A stretch of 16,104 nucleotides of DNA from Armatimonadota bacterium. GTDB taxonomy: Bacteria > Armatimonadota > Armatimonadia > Armatimonadales > Armatimonadaceae. Positions 1 to 6,953 of this stretch are shown here, piece after piece. The notes below the pieces were generated by a model that worked only from the letters and a program-made list of their open reading frames with translations, made no database searches and had not been told where the DNA came from. How positions within the stretch are numbered: position 1 is the stretch's first letter; the number at the start of each line of letters is the position of its first letter. Made by a program: the position numbers and the translations under genes. The stretch is taken from the NCBI GenBank assembly GCA_030833025.1, contig JAURHZ010000010.1:1-16104 (forward strand). Reading direction: 5' to 3'.

Positions 1-117
1 GAACTCACCCGGGAAGATTTCCAAATCGATACCGTGGAGGACATCCACAGCCTTCTCAGTGCCCGGGTTGTAGGTCTTCCTCAGGCCTATTGTTTTGACA
101 ATAGGTGAATTTTTCAC
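1..117 (-). CDS. ABC transporter ATP-binding protein, N-terminus only (cut by window edge)
   Basis: Reading leftward from a GTG at 117-115, 39 codons stay open to the window edge. The product contains TIGLRKTYNPGTEKAVDVLH and then GIDLEIFPGEF. This is the first beta-sheet block of MacB/LolD-type ATPases (the K-x-Y A-loop region, 'L-x-x-I-x-L-x-I-x-x-GEF'), ending just before where Walker A would lie, so no catalytic motif is visible. The GTG sits one base after the TGA (121-119) of the upstream permease gene, with GAGG eight bases before it inside the permease's last codons, which implies translational coupling. An ATG at 119-117 is ruled out because the next codon is a stop. It would energise the permease/adaptor pair encoded upstream in the same operon. 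Family assignment is firm from the N-terminal pattern and context; the substrate is unknown. Confidence 0.88.
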   Translation of the reverse strand, partial: MKNSPIVKTIGLRKTYNPGTEKAVDVLHGIDLEIFPGEF

Positions 118-118
118 A

Positions 119-1363
119 TCAGCCACCTCGGATCACCTCCACCGGGCTGAGCCGGCTCGCCCGACGCGCTGGCAGGATTGCCGCAATCAGGGTCGCGATG
201 ATCGTAGCGGCCACAGCACCGCCAAAAATCATCGGGTCATAAATGATATTGAAGAGCTTGTCCGCCTTGCCAAAGCGGGCAGCCTGGGGGATATCCGCAA
301 GCGCTCTCAGTAGCAGGAGCGCCCAGAAGCACCCGACGATGCTACCGGCGACCGCCACCCCGAGGCCTTCAATCGTGAAGACCCAGAGAATTTGGTAATC
401 TCTGGCTCCGATGGCTTTCAAGATACCAATTTGCTTGCTCTTTTGGATGACGCTGACAATTAAAACGGATGCGATTGCAAACGCAGATGCCAGTAGCACA
501 AATGCACAGATCATCACCTTTGTCGAGTTTTGCGACTGAATAGCATTGACAATAAAGCCATTGTCCTTGGTCCAAGAGTCCACTTTGTAGGGAAGCGCTA
601 GCGCCATCTGGTCCGCAACTGCGGCTGCCGTAAATGGATCTTCGAGCTTGACCTGGACATACAGGACATTTGTGCCCGTTTTGAACAGTGACTGGGCGGC
701 TCGCAGGGTGCAAAAAACACGCCCGATGTCAAACTGGCCATTCCCGGTTTCAAATAGACCGACGACGGTGTACGTTCCCGTGACATCGACATTCGATTGG
801 ATTTTGACGCGGTCATTTAGCCGAATACCCAGCTCTTCCGCGAGGCGCATCCCGATGACGATCTCATCCGAGTTAATATCCAGCCAGCGGCCAGCGATCA
901 TGTCTTTCTGGATGGGGCTGATGCTTTCGACTTTCGCGGGATCTCCACCCGTGATACTGACCGCGTAGCGCTTGGCTCCCCGGATCATGAAGCCCGAACC
1001 ACCTACACCGCTCGCTACAGTGCGCACACCGGGAAAGGATGCTACCTGCTGCTCGATTTTCTGCCACTGCTCGAGCTCGGTGCGCTGCTGGACTTGCTTT
1101 TGAGCATCGGATGCCAGGAGGCTTCCCCCACTACGATCACCCACTTTGTCGAGGGTGTCTGGGGCCGGGTCGGGCGGCTTGATAGTAACGTGCGAGAGTG
1201 GACCGACCAGATCACCAACAAAGCGCTGCTGAACACCTGTGATCAGGGTTTGGATAAAGATAATGACGGTGACGGCGATGGCAACCGCACTCACGGTTAG
1301 CAATGTTTGTCCGCCGCCACTTACCAAGTGTCGCCACGCTAGCTTGAATTCAAAGCGTAGCAT
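119..1363 (-). CDS. FtsX/MacB-type ABC transporter permease (DevC/MacB-like)
   Basis: The 414-residue inner-membrane protein has the type VII ABC layout. One N-terminal membrane helix (about 19-42) is followed by a large periplasmic MacB-PCD-like domain (about 45-280), then three clustered helices (about 282-305, 326-353, 377-398) forming the FtsX domain. The cytoplasmic coupling segment KSKQIGILKAIGA (about 308-320) and the C-terminal PARRASRLSPVEVIRGG are hallmark FtsX/MacB sequences. Such proteins do not carry solute through the bilayer; they transmit ATP-driven movement to a periplasmic partner. The start ATG lies two bases after the TAA of the adaptor gene, and the stop is one base before the ATPase GTG, so the three genes are one operon in devBCA order (adaptor, permease, ATPase). 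Unlike MacB, the ATPase is a separate protein. Family assignment is secure; cargo cannot be inferred. Confidence 0.93.
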   Translation of the reverse strand: MLRFEFKLAWRHLVSGGGQTLLTVSAVAIAVTVIIFIQTLITGVQQRFVGDLVGPLSHVTIKPPDPAPDTLDKVGDRSGGSLLASDAQKQVQQRTELEQWQKIEQQVASFPGVRTVASGVGGSGFMIRGAKRYAVSITGGDPAKVESISPIQKDMIAGRWLDINSDEIVIGMRLAEELGIRLNDRVKIQSNVDVTGTYTVVGLFETGNGQFDIGRVFCTLRAAQSLFKTGTNVLYVQVKLEDPFTAAAVADQMALALPYKVDSWTKDNGFIVNAIQSQNSTKVMICAFVLLASAFAIASVLIVSVIQKSKQIGILKAIGARDYQILWVFTIEGLGVAVAGSIVGCFWALLLLRALADIPQAARFGKADKLFNIIYDPMIFGGAVAATIIATLIAAILPARRASRLSPVEVIRGG

Positions 1364-1365
1364 GC

Positions 1366-2985
1366 TTAGTTCTTCGCAGTCGGTTTGGTTGCGGCCACAG
1401 CATCACCTGGCTTGTGGCCATTTGGAGTGATGATGACCATGTCCGTTGCAGCGATGCCATCGGTGACCGGAACGCCCTCCTTACCAGCAGGGCCAACCTT
1501 GACAACTTTCTTGATGATCTTGCCATCCGCAATGACGAGGACCGTTGATTCACCGCCGATCGTGTTGACGGCCGTTAGCGGAATTACCAGACGGTCGCTG
1601 CCCTTATCGGTGACGATATTGACGGATAATGTCTGCCCAGGACGGAGCCATGCCGGTTGGCTTGTCGGAACCAGGCGGACCTCGACCGTTCCACGATCAG
1701 CATCCACCTGCGCACCAATTTCGGTGACTTTGGCATCAAATGTCTCGCCAGGAAACGCATCACAGCTCACCTTCGCCAGCTGTCCAACATTGATTTTGCC
1801 TAGGTTGACTTCATCAAGGTCGATACGAATCTCAGGGCTTTGGGACCGGACAAGCCGGACGATTGGCTGGTTTGGACCGGTGATACCGCCGGGTTCAGTA
1901 ACCACTTCGGTGACCGTGCCATCAAATGGTGCCTTAACACTCGCATCGGCAACCCGGCTCTTCGAAACGCCAAGGGCACGCTCAGCATCCATCAGGCGGG
2001 TCTTCGCAACCTCAACCGCCTGCTCCGCCTCCCCAACACGGTACTCAGCCAGAATGCGCGCGCGCTCAGCTTCCGCTACCTTGCGCTCCGCGACAAGGAC
2101 ATCTTCCTTGCGGGGCTGGCTGAGCAATGTTTGCAGCTGGGCTTCTCCGCTCGCCCGAGCACCACGCAGCGTTGCTTCCGCAGCGCGAAGATCAGCCTCG
2201 GCTTGTGCAATCTGCTCTTTACGGGTGCCAACGGTAAGCTGCTTGAGGCGGGCCTCCGCATTCTCGCGCGTTCGCTGAGCAACAGTGAGCGCTGTTTCTG
2301 CGGCATCGAGGGCGGATTTCGAAACAGCCCCTTCCTTTACGAGTGCTTGCTGGCGCTTGAAGTCCTTTTCCGCTTGTTCGAGCTGTGCAGCTGCCTGAGA
2401 CAGCTGGGCTCGGGCCTGATCACGCTCTTCTTTCGTCGCACCATTTCGCAGCTCGGACAGGCGGTTACGAGCAGCGGCTTGCTTTGCTTCCGCAACAGCA
2501 ATCGCTTGATCCACATCGGCTTTTAGTCGGTTGACCTCCGATTTCAAGGGCGGACGGCTAACCTGTGCAAGCGATGCCTTTGCAGTTCGGACGGTGTCCT
2601 GAGCCGACATCACCTGAGCTTTCGCCGTACCGAGCTGCGTCATCGCTTGCGTGAGCTGAGCTTTCGCTGTGGCAACGCCCACAGTGGCCTGGCCGAGCTG
2701 CGCGCTAAGGACATCGGTGTCGAGCTCAGCAACCACAGTGCCGGTCACAATACGGTCGCCTTCATGCACGAGGACACGGGCAACACGGCCACCCGTTTGC
2801 GCGCCAATACTGGTTTCAACATCACCGCGGAGGCGGCCACTTGCCGCGATACTGGTGATGACATTACGGCTGATCGGCAGCATCGCCTCAACTTTGGGAG
2901 GCTGCATTTTATAAATTACGCCTGCGGTGATAAGTCCGCCCCCGATGAGTGATCCGATCAGGATCCGAGAATTATTTCCAGCCAT
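1366..2985 (-). CDS. HlyD/MacA/DevB-like periplasmic adaptor (membrane fusion protein) with long coiled coil
   Basis: This 539-residue protein has an N-terminal membrane anchor (about 8-25), then the first lipoyl half (about 45-92, with TGGRVARVLVHEGDRIVTG). An Ala/Gln/Glu/Lys-rich coiled coil spans about 95-345, followed by the second lipoyl half (about 348-380, KAPFDGTVTEVVTEPGG), then beta-barrel and membrane-proximal domains to about 520. R211, L215 and S222 match the spacing R-x3-L-x6-S of the RLS motif by which AcrA/MacA-type adaptors touch TolC, so a TolC-like outer-membrane channel encoded elsewhere is expected. The motif sits at the midpoint of the coiled coil, as a hairpin tip should. 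Pro/Gly breaks near 145, 183, 254 and 290 are placed nearly symmetrically about the tip. Typical AcrA/MacA are about 370-400 residues; the extra length is in the coiled coil. The start ATG is preceded by GAGGGAG about ten bases upstream. It heads the operon with the permease and ATPase. Confidence 0.94.
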   Translation of the reverse strand: MAGNNSRILIGSLIGGGLITAGVIYKMQPPKVEAMLPISRNVITSIAASGRLRGDVETSIGAQTGGRVARVLVHEGDRIVTGTVVAELDTDVLSAQLGQATVGVATAKAQLTQAMTQLGTAKAQVMSAQDTVRTAKASLAQVSRPPLKSEVNRLKADVDQAIAVAEAKQAAARNRLSELRNGATKEERDQARAQLSQAAAQLEQAEKDFKRQQALVKEGAVSKSALDAAETALTVAQRTRENAEARLKQLTVGTRKEQIAQAEADLRAAEATLRGARASGEAQLQTLLSQPRKEDVLVAERKVAEAERARILAEYRVGEAEQAVEVAKTRLMDAERALGVSKSRVADASVKAPFDGTVTEVVTEPGGITGPNQPIVRLVRSQSPEIRIDLDEVNLGKINVGQLAKVSCDAFPGETFDAKVTEIGAQVDADRGTVEVRLVPTSQPAWLRPGQTLSVNIVTDKGSDRLVIPLTAVNTIGGESTVLVIADGKIIKKVVKVGPAGKEGVPVTDGIAATDMVIITPNGHKPGDAVAATKPTAKN

Positions 2986-3003
2986 GGTGGCGATGCTCCC
3001 TCA

Positions 3004-3047
3004 GGCAGCCTTGGGTTGACCCGCCAGCCGGTTAGAGCCGGGCTGCC
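3004..3047 (-). promoter_or_regulatory. Inverted repeat in the leader of the export operon
   Basis: GGCAGCC (3004-3010) and GGCTGCC (3041-3047) are perfect 7-bp complements. They enclose two smaller dyads, GGGTTGACCC (3013-3022) and CCGG-TTAGAG-CCGG (3028-3041, sharing one base with the outer arm). In the minus-strand transcript the outer stem would end directly before the GAGGGAG ribosome-binding site (2996-3002) of the adaptor gene. It could be a folded leader or a protein-binding dyad. Only the dyads are seen; function is inferred. Confidence 0.45.
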
Positions 3048-3060
3048 AAAACAGTTACAA

Positions 3061-3071
3061 ATTGTATTGTA
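3061..3071 (-). promoter_or_regulatory. Candidate -10 boxes of the export operon
   Basis: On the minus strand two overlapping TACAAT hexamers (3071-3066 and 3066-3061, each 5/6 to TATAAT) lie about 75-85 bases before the adaptor start and upstream of the leader dyads. No convincing -35 hexamer is found at 16-18 bases, so this is a weak call. The 3048-3108 segment is the shared divergent promoter region with gltX. Confidence 0.3.
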
Positions 3072-3108
3072 TTCGTGCTCAGTGTATCCTGATGCACACC
3101 CTCTGTGA

Positions 3109-3145
3109 TTGCCCCTAAATGGTACGCGGGGGTATGATACCCGCG
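3109..3145 (+). promoter_or_regulatory. gltX promoter with leaderless geometry, overlapped by a dyad
   Basis: TTGCCC (3109-3114, 4/6 to TTGACA), an 18-base spacer and TATGAT (3133-3138, 5/6 to TATAAT) are followed by six bases and then the GTG start at 3145. Transcription would therefore begin at or next to the start codon. No Shine-Dalgarno lies at normal spacing. The arms CGCGGGGGTAT (3125-3135) and ATACCCGCG (3137-3145) form an inverted repeat with two extra G's on the left arm. It covers the -10 box and the first base of the start codon, as an operator would. Confidence 0.5.
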
Positions 3146-4746
3146 TGTTAAATACTGTTCCGACCCGAGTGCGGACCCGGTTCGCCCCGAGTCCCACAGG
3201 CTTTCTTCATGTTGGCGCTTTCCGTACGGCGCTCTTTTCCTGGCTCTTCGCCCGCAAGCACGGAGGCGACTTCGTTCTCCGTATAGAAGACACGGATCAG
3301 AACCGTTTGGTTCCCGGCTCACTCGAAAGTATCATCGCATCCCTGCATGCTCTTGGCCTTGGCTACGATGAAGGCCCGGATGCGGCAAGTGTTGCTGCCC
3401 TCGATGCCGATAAGTACGGTGCCGTGGATGCTAGCCTTTTACCGGAAAATGGTGGTCAATATGGCCCATACTTCCAGTCTCAGCGCCTGCCACGCTACCG
3501 CGAGTTGATTGATCAGCTGCTGAATGAAGGCAAGGCCTACTACGCATTCGAGACCAAGGAAGAGCTCGATGCCAAGCGTGCAGCCTGCGATATCCGCAAG
3601 GTTCCGTATACATACGACCGGCAGTTCCGTGAGTATCCGCTGGCCGATGCAAAGGCGCGTGTCGCCGCAGGGGAAGCCGCCGTCGTGCGTATCAAAATGC
3701 CGACAACTGGCGTGATCGAAGCGGATGACCTCCTCCACGGGCATATGCAATGGGATGCCACCACACAGGATGACTTCATCATTCTCAAAGCTGATGGCTA
3801 CCCTCCGTACCATTTTGCCGCGATGGTGGATGACCACGACATGCAGATCTCCCACGTCCTACGCGGGGATGACTGGTTGCCAAGTCTTCCAAAACATATT
3901 CAGATTTTCCGTGCATTTGAATGGGAGCCACCCATTTTTGTGCACACACCAAATGTCCTTGCCCCCGGCGGCGGCAAAAAACTGTCGAAGCGCCACGGCG
4001 CCAAGCCTATTTTGGGGCCCGTTCCCGACCTCAAGGATGGCATGCCAACGGGTGAGATCACGGGCGGCTTGGTGAACAACGAAGGCTACCTCCCAGATGC
4101 CATCGTCAACTTCCTCGCCCTTATCGGGTGGTCTGCTGGCGACAACCAAGAAGTCTTCACGCGTGAAGAACTCATTAATGCATTTAGCCTTGAGCGCATC
4201 TCGCGCTCTGGAGGCGCATTTGATCAGGACAAGCTGCTGTGGATGAATGGTTTGTACATCCGGCAAATGTCTCCCGAAGCGCTCTATGCAGCTGCCGAGC
4301 CGTTTATTGTGGCGTCCGGGCTTGTTACCGCCGATAGCAGTCCAGAGATTCGTGCGTACGCAGCGGCGGCGCTTGCCCTCGAGCAAGAGAAGCTAACGCG
4401 CCTCGATGAAGCACCAAACCTGATTTGGTTCTTCTTCACGGACAGTGTGTTGACAGATGAAAAAGTCGTGGCGAAGTGGCTGCAAAAGTCGGGAGTAAAG
4501 TCATACTTGGCTGCACTTGCAGATGCTGTAGATGCTCTGTCCGAGTGGTCATCGGCTACGATTGAAGATGCTGTTCGCGGTGTCGCCGCCGAACAGGGAC
4601 GTGAGAAGGGTGCCGCCACGCATCCGGTACGTATCGCCGTAACGGGACGTGAGCAAGGACCGAGTCTGTTTGACTGCATTGAAGTTCTGGGTAAAGAGCG
4701 TGCAGTAAAGCGCCTCCGGGCGGCGATGGAGCGAGCGCATGAGTAA
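3145..4746 (+). CDS. gltX: Glutamyl-tRNA synthetase
   Basis: Class I synthetase that charges tRNA-Glu with glutamate using ATP in the cytoplasm. The Rossmann fold opens with RTRFAPSPTGFLHVG, the HIGH-motif region (HVGA near residue 22). IEDTD follows, then YHFAAMVDDH, and the KMSKS-type loop KKLSKRHGA near residue 280. The C-terminal helical anticodon domain ends with HPVRIAVTGREQGPSLF and VLGKERAVKRL. A longer frame begins at a TTG (3109), but homologues start just before VRTRFAPSPTG and the TTG has no ribosome-binding site, so GTG 3145 (533 residues) is preferred. Compared with Thermus and E. coli enzymes there are two insertions: about 23 residues after DEGPD, and about 18 residues after KLSKRHGA. 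Its last 8 bases overlap the next gene, making it the head of a four-gene operon. Confidence 0.96.
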   Translation: MLNTVPTRVRTRFAPSPTGFLHVGAFRTALFSWLFARKHGGDFVLRIEDTDQNRLVPGSLESIIASLHALGLGYDEGPDAASVAALDADKYGAVDASLLPENGGQYGPYFQSQRLPRYRELIDQLLNEGKAYYAFETKEELDAKRAACDIRKVPYTYDRQFREYPLADAKARVAAGEAAVVRIKMPTTGVIEADDLLHGHMQWDATTQDDFIILKADGYPPYHFAAMVDDHDMQISHVLRGDDWLPSLPKHIQIFRAFEWEPPIFVHTPNVLAPGGGKKLSKRHGAKPILGPVPDLKDGMPTGEITGGLVNNEGYLPDAIVNFLALIGWSAGDNQEVFTREELINAFSLERISRSGGAFDQDKLLWMNGLYIRQMSPEALYAAAEPFIVASGLVTADSSPEIRAYAAAALALEQEKLTRLDEAPNLIWFFFTDSVLTDEKVVAKWLQKSGVKSYLAALADAVDALSEWSSATIEDAVRGVAAEQGREKGAATHPVRIAVTGREQGPSLFDCIEVLGKERAVKRLRAAMERAHE

Positions 4747-5470
4747 TCCCATCATCGATGTCTTCACGGTATTCGGGGCGGTTCCGCCCCGAACTACGGA
4801 GCCGGGAACGGCGAAGCTGCTGGCATCGATGGAACGTCTCGAGGTCCAAAAGGCCCTGACGATCTCGACGCGTGGGATTTACCACTCAGCAAATGCGGGT
4901 AATCGCGAAACGGCAGCAAACTGCGGCCAGTCGGCGGGCAAGCTCAAGGGCATCGCAACCTTGGATCCACGGACGACATCGCTTCCTTCCATGGATGGCT
5001 TTATAGCCCTTGCTGCCTTCCCGGTCGCACAACACTGGCCAGTACACCACGCGGCCTTTCTCGGGATGCTGGCAACGCTGGCACAACAAGGCGTGAACCT
5101 CCCACTCATCGTAGAGGCAAGCCGTATCGGGGACCTCAGCCAGCTCCGTGGAATCCTGCATGCAAGCGGGTACAAGGCGGCCGTCATCGCACAAGGTGTC
5201 ACAAGCGAGAGCATTTCAGAGGTCATCGCACTCGCGCCGAGCATGCCGAATCTGTTTTTATGCACAAACGGGATGCGCGGTATCGGCGAGATTGACCTTG
5301 CCGTCAACACGATGACCAGTAAGCGTGTGCTGTTTGGCTCTGGATCAATCGCCTTTGGGTCACTCGCAAGCGCGGTGGCAGTGGTAAAAATGTGCCACAT
5401 CTCCGATGAGCAAAAGCACGATGTCCTTTACGGGAATGCACAAACGATGTTTGCGGGAGGCGTTGCGTGA
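4739..5470 (+). CDS. Amidohydrolase-2-fold protein lacking metal ligands (pseudoenzyme 1 of a pair)
   Basis: The 243-residue product follows the amidohydrolase-2 (PF04909-type) TIM-barrel outline. It has a beta-1 segment IIDVFTVFG, ATLDPR near 73-78, PVHHAAF near 101, and the closing block RVLFGSGSIAFG (196-207) plus ISDEQKHDVLYGNAQTMF, matching the family's 'drilFGSDyP...e.IlygNA..lF'. Every expected ligand is replaced. The HxH of beta-1 is F9-x-V11, the beta-5 His is V/E (125-126), the beta-6 His is Q152, and the beta-8 Asp is G202. Metal-dependent hydrolysis is therefore unlikely, and a structural or regulatory role is inferred. The ATG lies inside the last codons of gltX (8-base overlap), and the stop overlaps the next start as GTGA, so it is translationally coupled on both sides. 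Its neighbour is a paralogue with the same kind of losses. Fold assignment is from pattern only; the physiological role is unknown. Confidence 0.72.
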   Translation: MSNPIIDVFTVFGAVPPRTTEPGTAKLLASMERLEVQKALTISTRGIYHSANAGNRETAANCGQSAGKLKGIATLDPRTTSLPSMDGFIALAAFPVAQHWPVHHAAFLGMLATLAQQGVNLPLIVEASRIGDLSQLRGILHASGYKAAVIAQGVTSESISEVIALAPSMPNLFLCTNGMRGIGEIDLAVNTMTSKRVLFGSGSIAFGSLASAVAVVKMCHISDEQKHDVLYGNAQTMFAGGVA

Positions 5471-6267
5471 TCTGTGACATCCACGGCCAATGGGGGCCCA
5501 CCACGGCCGCTCCAAGCTGGAACCAACCCGACCACGTCAAAAGTCAGCTACTCCAACGCGGAATTACCATGGGATGTTTTGCGAGTGCACTCGCAAAACG
5601 CTATGACATGGTTGCGGGCAACGATGCTGTTTACGAGGCAGCAGGATCCAAGGGCGGCGGTGTGATGCTCAAAGGCTGGCTTGTAATCCAGCCGGATCAA
5701 CATGATGAGAGCGCAAACCTGATGCGTAAGTACATGTTCCACGACAACTTTGTTGGCGCGGCGCTGTACCCAAATCCAGCAACAGGTGAACCAGTTACAC
5801 TCGCACGGTGCCAGGATCTCCTTACCGTTTTCCGGCGCTATGGCAAGGCATTGTTGATCCAGACCCCAACAGCAGCCGCGATGCACCATGCGGTTGATAT
5901 TGCTGGCTTTCTTGGTACAGGCAAGGTCATCGCTAGCGGCATGGGCGGGGATGAATGGCGCGAGGCCATCGACTACGCCGTGCGCCCGACAAATCTCTTC
6001 CTTGACTTCAGCGGCGCACTGACCAGCGACAAGGTTGCATTTGCAATTCAGCGGCTGGGTGGCTGTCGAAAGCTGGTGTTTGGGTCCGGCTCGCCTGGAA
6101 CAGACCCGGCAGCGGTCCTGGCCCTGCTCGATGAGCTCAGCCTCACGGATGACGAACGTCACCGTATTTTGTATGGCAATGCGCATCGGATTTTTGGTGA
6201 GATGCTAGGCCCGGATGAAGAAGCAGCCAGCGGTGGTGGCTTGACGCTGACACCGATGGGTGGCTAG
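5467..6267 (+). CDS. Amidohydrolase-2-fold protein lacking metal ligands (pseudoenzyme 2 of a pair)
   Basis: This 266-residue protein resembles amidohydrolase-2 TIM barrels more clearly than its upstream partner. It shows ICDIHGQWGP at the N-terminus, VGAALYPNPATGEPV (96-110), KALLIQT (127-133), GKVIASGMGGDEWREAIDYA (152-171), NLFLDFSG (176-183), KLVFGSGSPG (202-211) and LTDDERHRILYGNAHRIF (226-243). H6 of the HxH pair remains, but the second is Q8. The beta-5 His is Q132, the beta-6 His is S157, and the beta-8 Asp of FGSD is G208. One possible ligand out of four or five is not enough for the usual metal centre. The GTG start overlaps the previous gene's TGA by four bases, and its TAG shares a base with the next gene's GTG. 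A Gly-rich tail (about 250-266) extends beyond the fold. The pair may assemble together; that is inference. Confidence 0.78.
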   Translation: MICDIHGQWGPTTAAPSWNQPDHVKSQLLQRGITMGCFASALAKRYDMVAGNDAVYEAAGSKGGGVMLKGWLVIQPDQHDESANLMRKYMFHDNFVGAALYPNPATGEPVTLARCQDLLTVFRRYGKALLIQTPTAAAMHHAVDIAGFLGTGKVIASGMGGDEWREAIDYAVRPTNLFLDFSGALTSDKVAFAIQRLGGCRKLVFGSGSPGTDPAAVLALLDELSLTDDERHRILYGNAHRIFGEMLGPDEEAASGGGLTLTPMGG

Positions 6268-6869
6268 TGCCAACACCGGACATCGATGCGGATAAAAAAG
6301 AACTCCGTGCGTGGGCAAGACGCCAGCGCACGGAGTTCTTGTCTCTCAGCGCCGATCAACGACATGCAGATGAAACGATGCTGTCTTGTGCATTTGATGC
6401 ATTACTGGCTGAGACTGGATGGAAGCACATCGGGTTGTTTATCCCACTACCTGGCGAGCCGGATGTCTGGACACCTGCGAACCATGCAGCAGGAGTTACT
6501 TTATACGCGCCACGGATGATGCCGGAAAACCAGCTGGATGTGGTGATGGTTACCAATCCAAATGAGCTGGTTCGGGGCCCGTTTGGCGTCACCGAGCCGC
6601 CACTTGAGTGGCCAGCACTGATCGATTTGTCGATTTTGGATGCCATTCTTATACCGGGACTAGCCTTCTCTCCGACGGGTGGAAGGCTTGGATTTGGTGG
6701 CGGATGGTATGACCGATTGCTATCCAGAATCCCAGATAAGGTCGTCAAGGTTGGTGTTTGCTGGTCCAGGATGTTAGTCGATGCTGTCCCCATGGATATG
6801 TGGGATGTTCGCATGGATGTCATCCTCACAGAGGCAGGCTACACGTCAGCGAAGACCATTTCTCACTAA
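6267..6869 (+). CDS. 5-formyltetrahydrofolate cyclo-ligase (MTHFS family)
   Basis: The enzyme (5-FCL, EC 6.3.3.2; YgfA/Fau family) uses ATP to turn 5-formyl-THF into 5,10-methenyl-THF, returning a storage folate to the one-carbon pool in the cytoplasm. The 200-residue length is normal. N-terminal K-K-E-L-R (about 10-14) supplies the basic ATP-contact region. The diagnostic block is ILIPGLAFSPTGGRLGFGGG followed by WYDRLL (about residues 129-154), the family's 'vPgLAFd..G.RLG.GgGyYDr'. GTG 6267 is chosen because it overlaps the TAG of the preceding gene by one base (TAGTG), typical of termination-reinitiation, and gives full-length homology. It is the last gene of the gltX operon. No hairpin terminator was found in the 84 bases after it. 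Confidence 0.92.
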   Translation: MPTPDIDADKKELRAWARRQRTEFLSLSADQRHADETMLSCAFDALLAETGWKHIGLFIPLPGEPDVWTPANHAAGVTLYAPRMMPENQLDVVMVTNPNELVRGPFGVTEPPLEWPALIDLSILDAILIPGLAFSPTGGRLGFGGGWYDRLLSRIPDKVVKVGVCWSRMLVDAVPMDMWDVRMDVILTEAGYTSAKTISH

Positions 6870-6916
6870 ATTTTCATAAATAATAGTTGTTGACGCACCA
6901 AATTGTTGAATAGTGA

Positions 6917-6953
6917 TTGACATTGGGATGGTCGGCCCTGATAGGGTTTGCGT
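6917..6953 (+). promoter_or_regulatory. Promoter with possible leaderless start for the exported protein gene
   Basis: A perfect TTGACA (6917-6922) is followed after 19 bases by TAGGGT (6942-6947, keeping T1, A2 and T6 of TATAAT), then six bases, then ATG at 6954. This places the start codon at the expected transcription start. AGGG (6943-6946) seven bases before the ATG could alternatively act as a weak ribosome-binding site on a longer transcript. A TTGTTGA direct repeat (about 6888 and 6903) lies just upstream. Confidence 0.42.

Noticed and set aside
1385..2526. Long plus-strand frames (297 and 228 codons) opposite the adaptor gene
   Set aside because: The Ala/Gln/Glu-rich coiled-coil codons of the adaptor leave antisense frames open. 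The products are Ser/Arg/Thr-rich with no domain, and the minus-strand gene is unambiguous.
3109..3144. TTG 3109 as the gltX start
   Set aside because: It adds 12 residues absent from homologues, has no ribosome-binding site, and coincides with a better role as the -35 hexamer TTGCCC.
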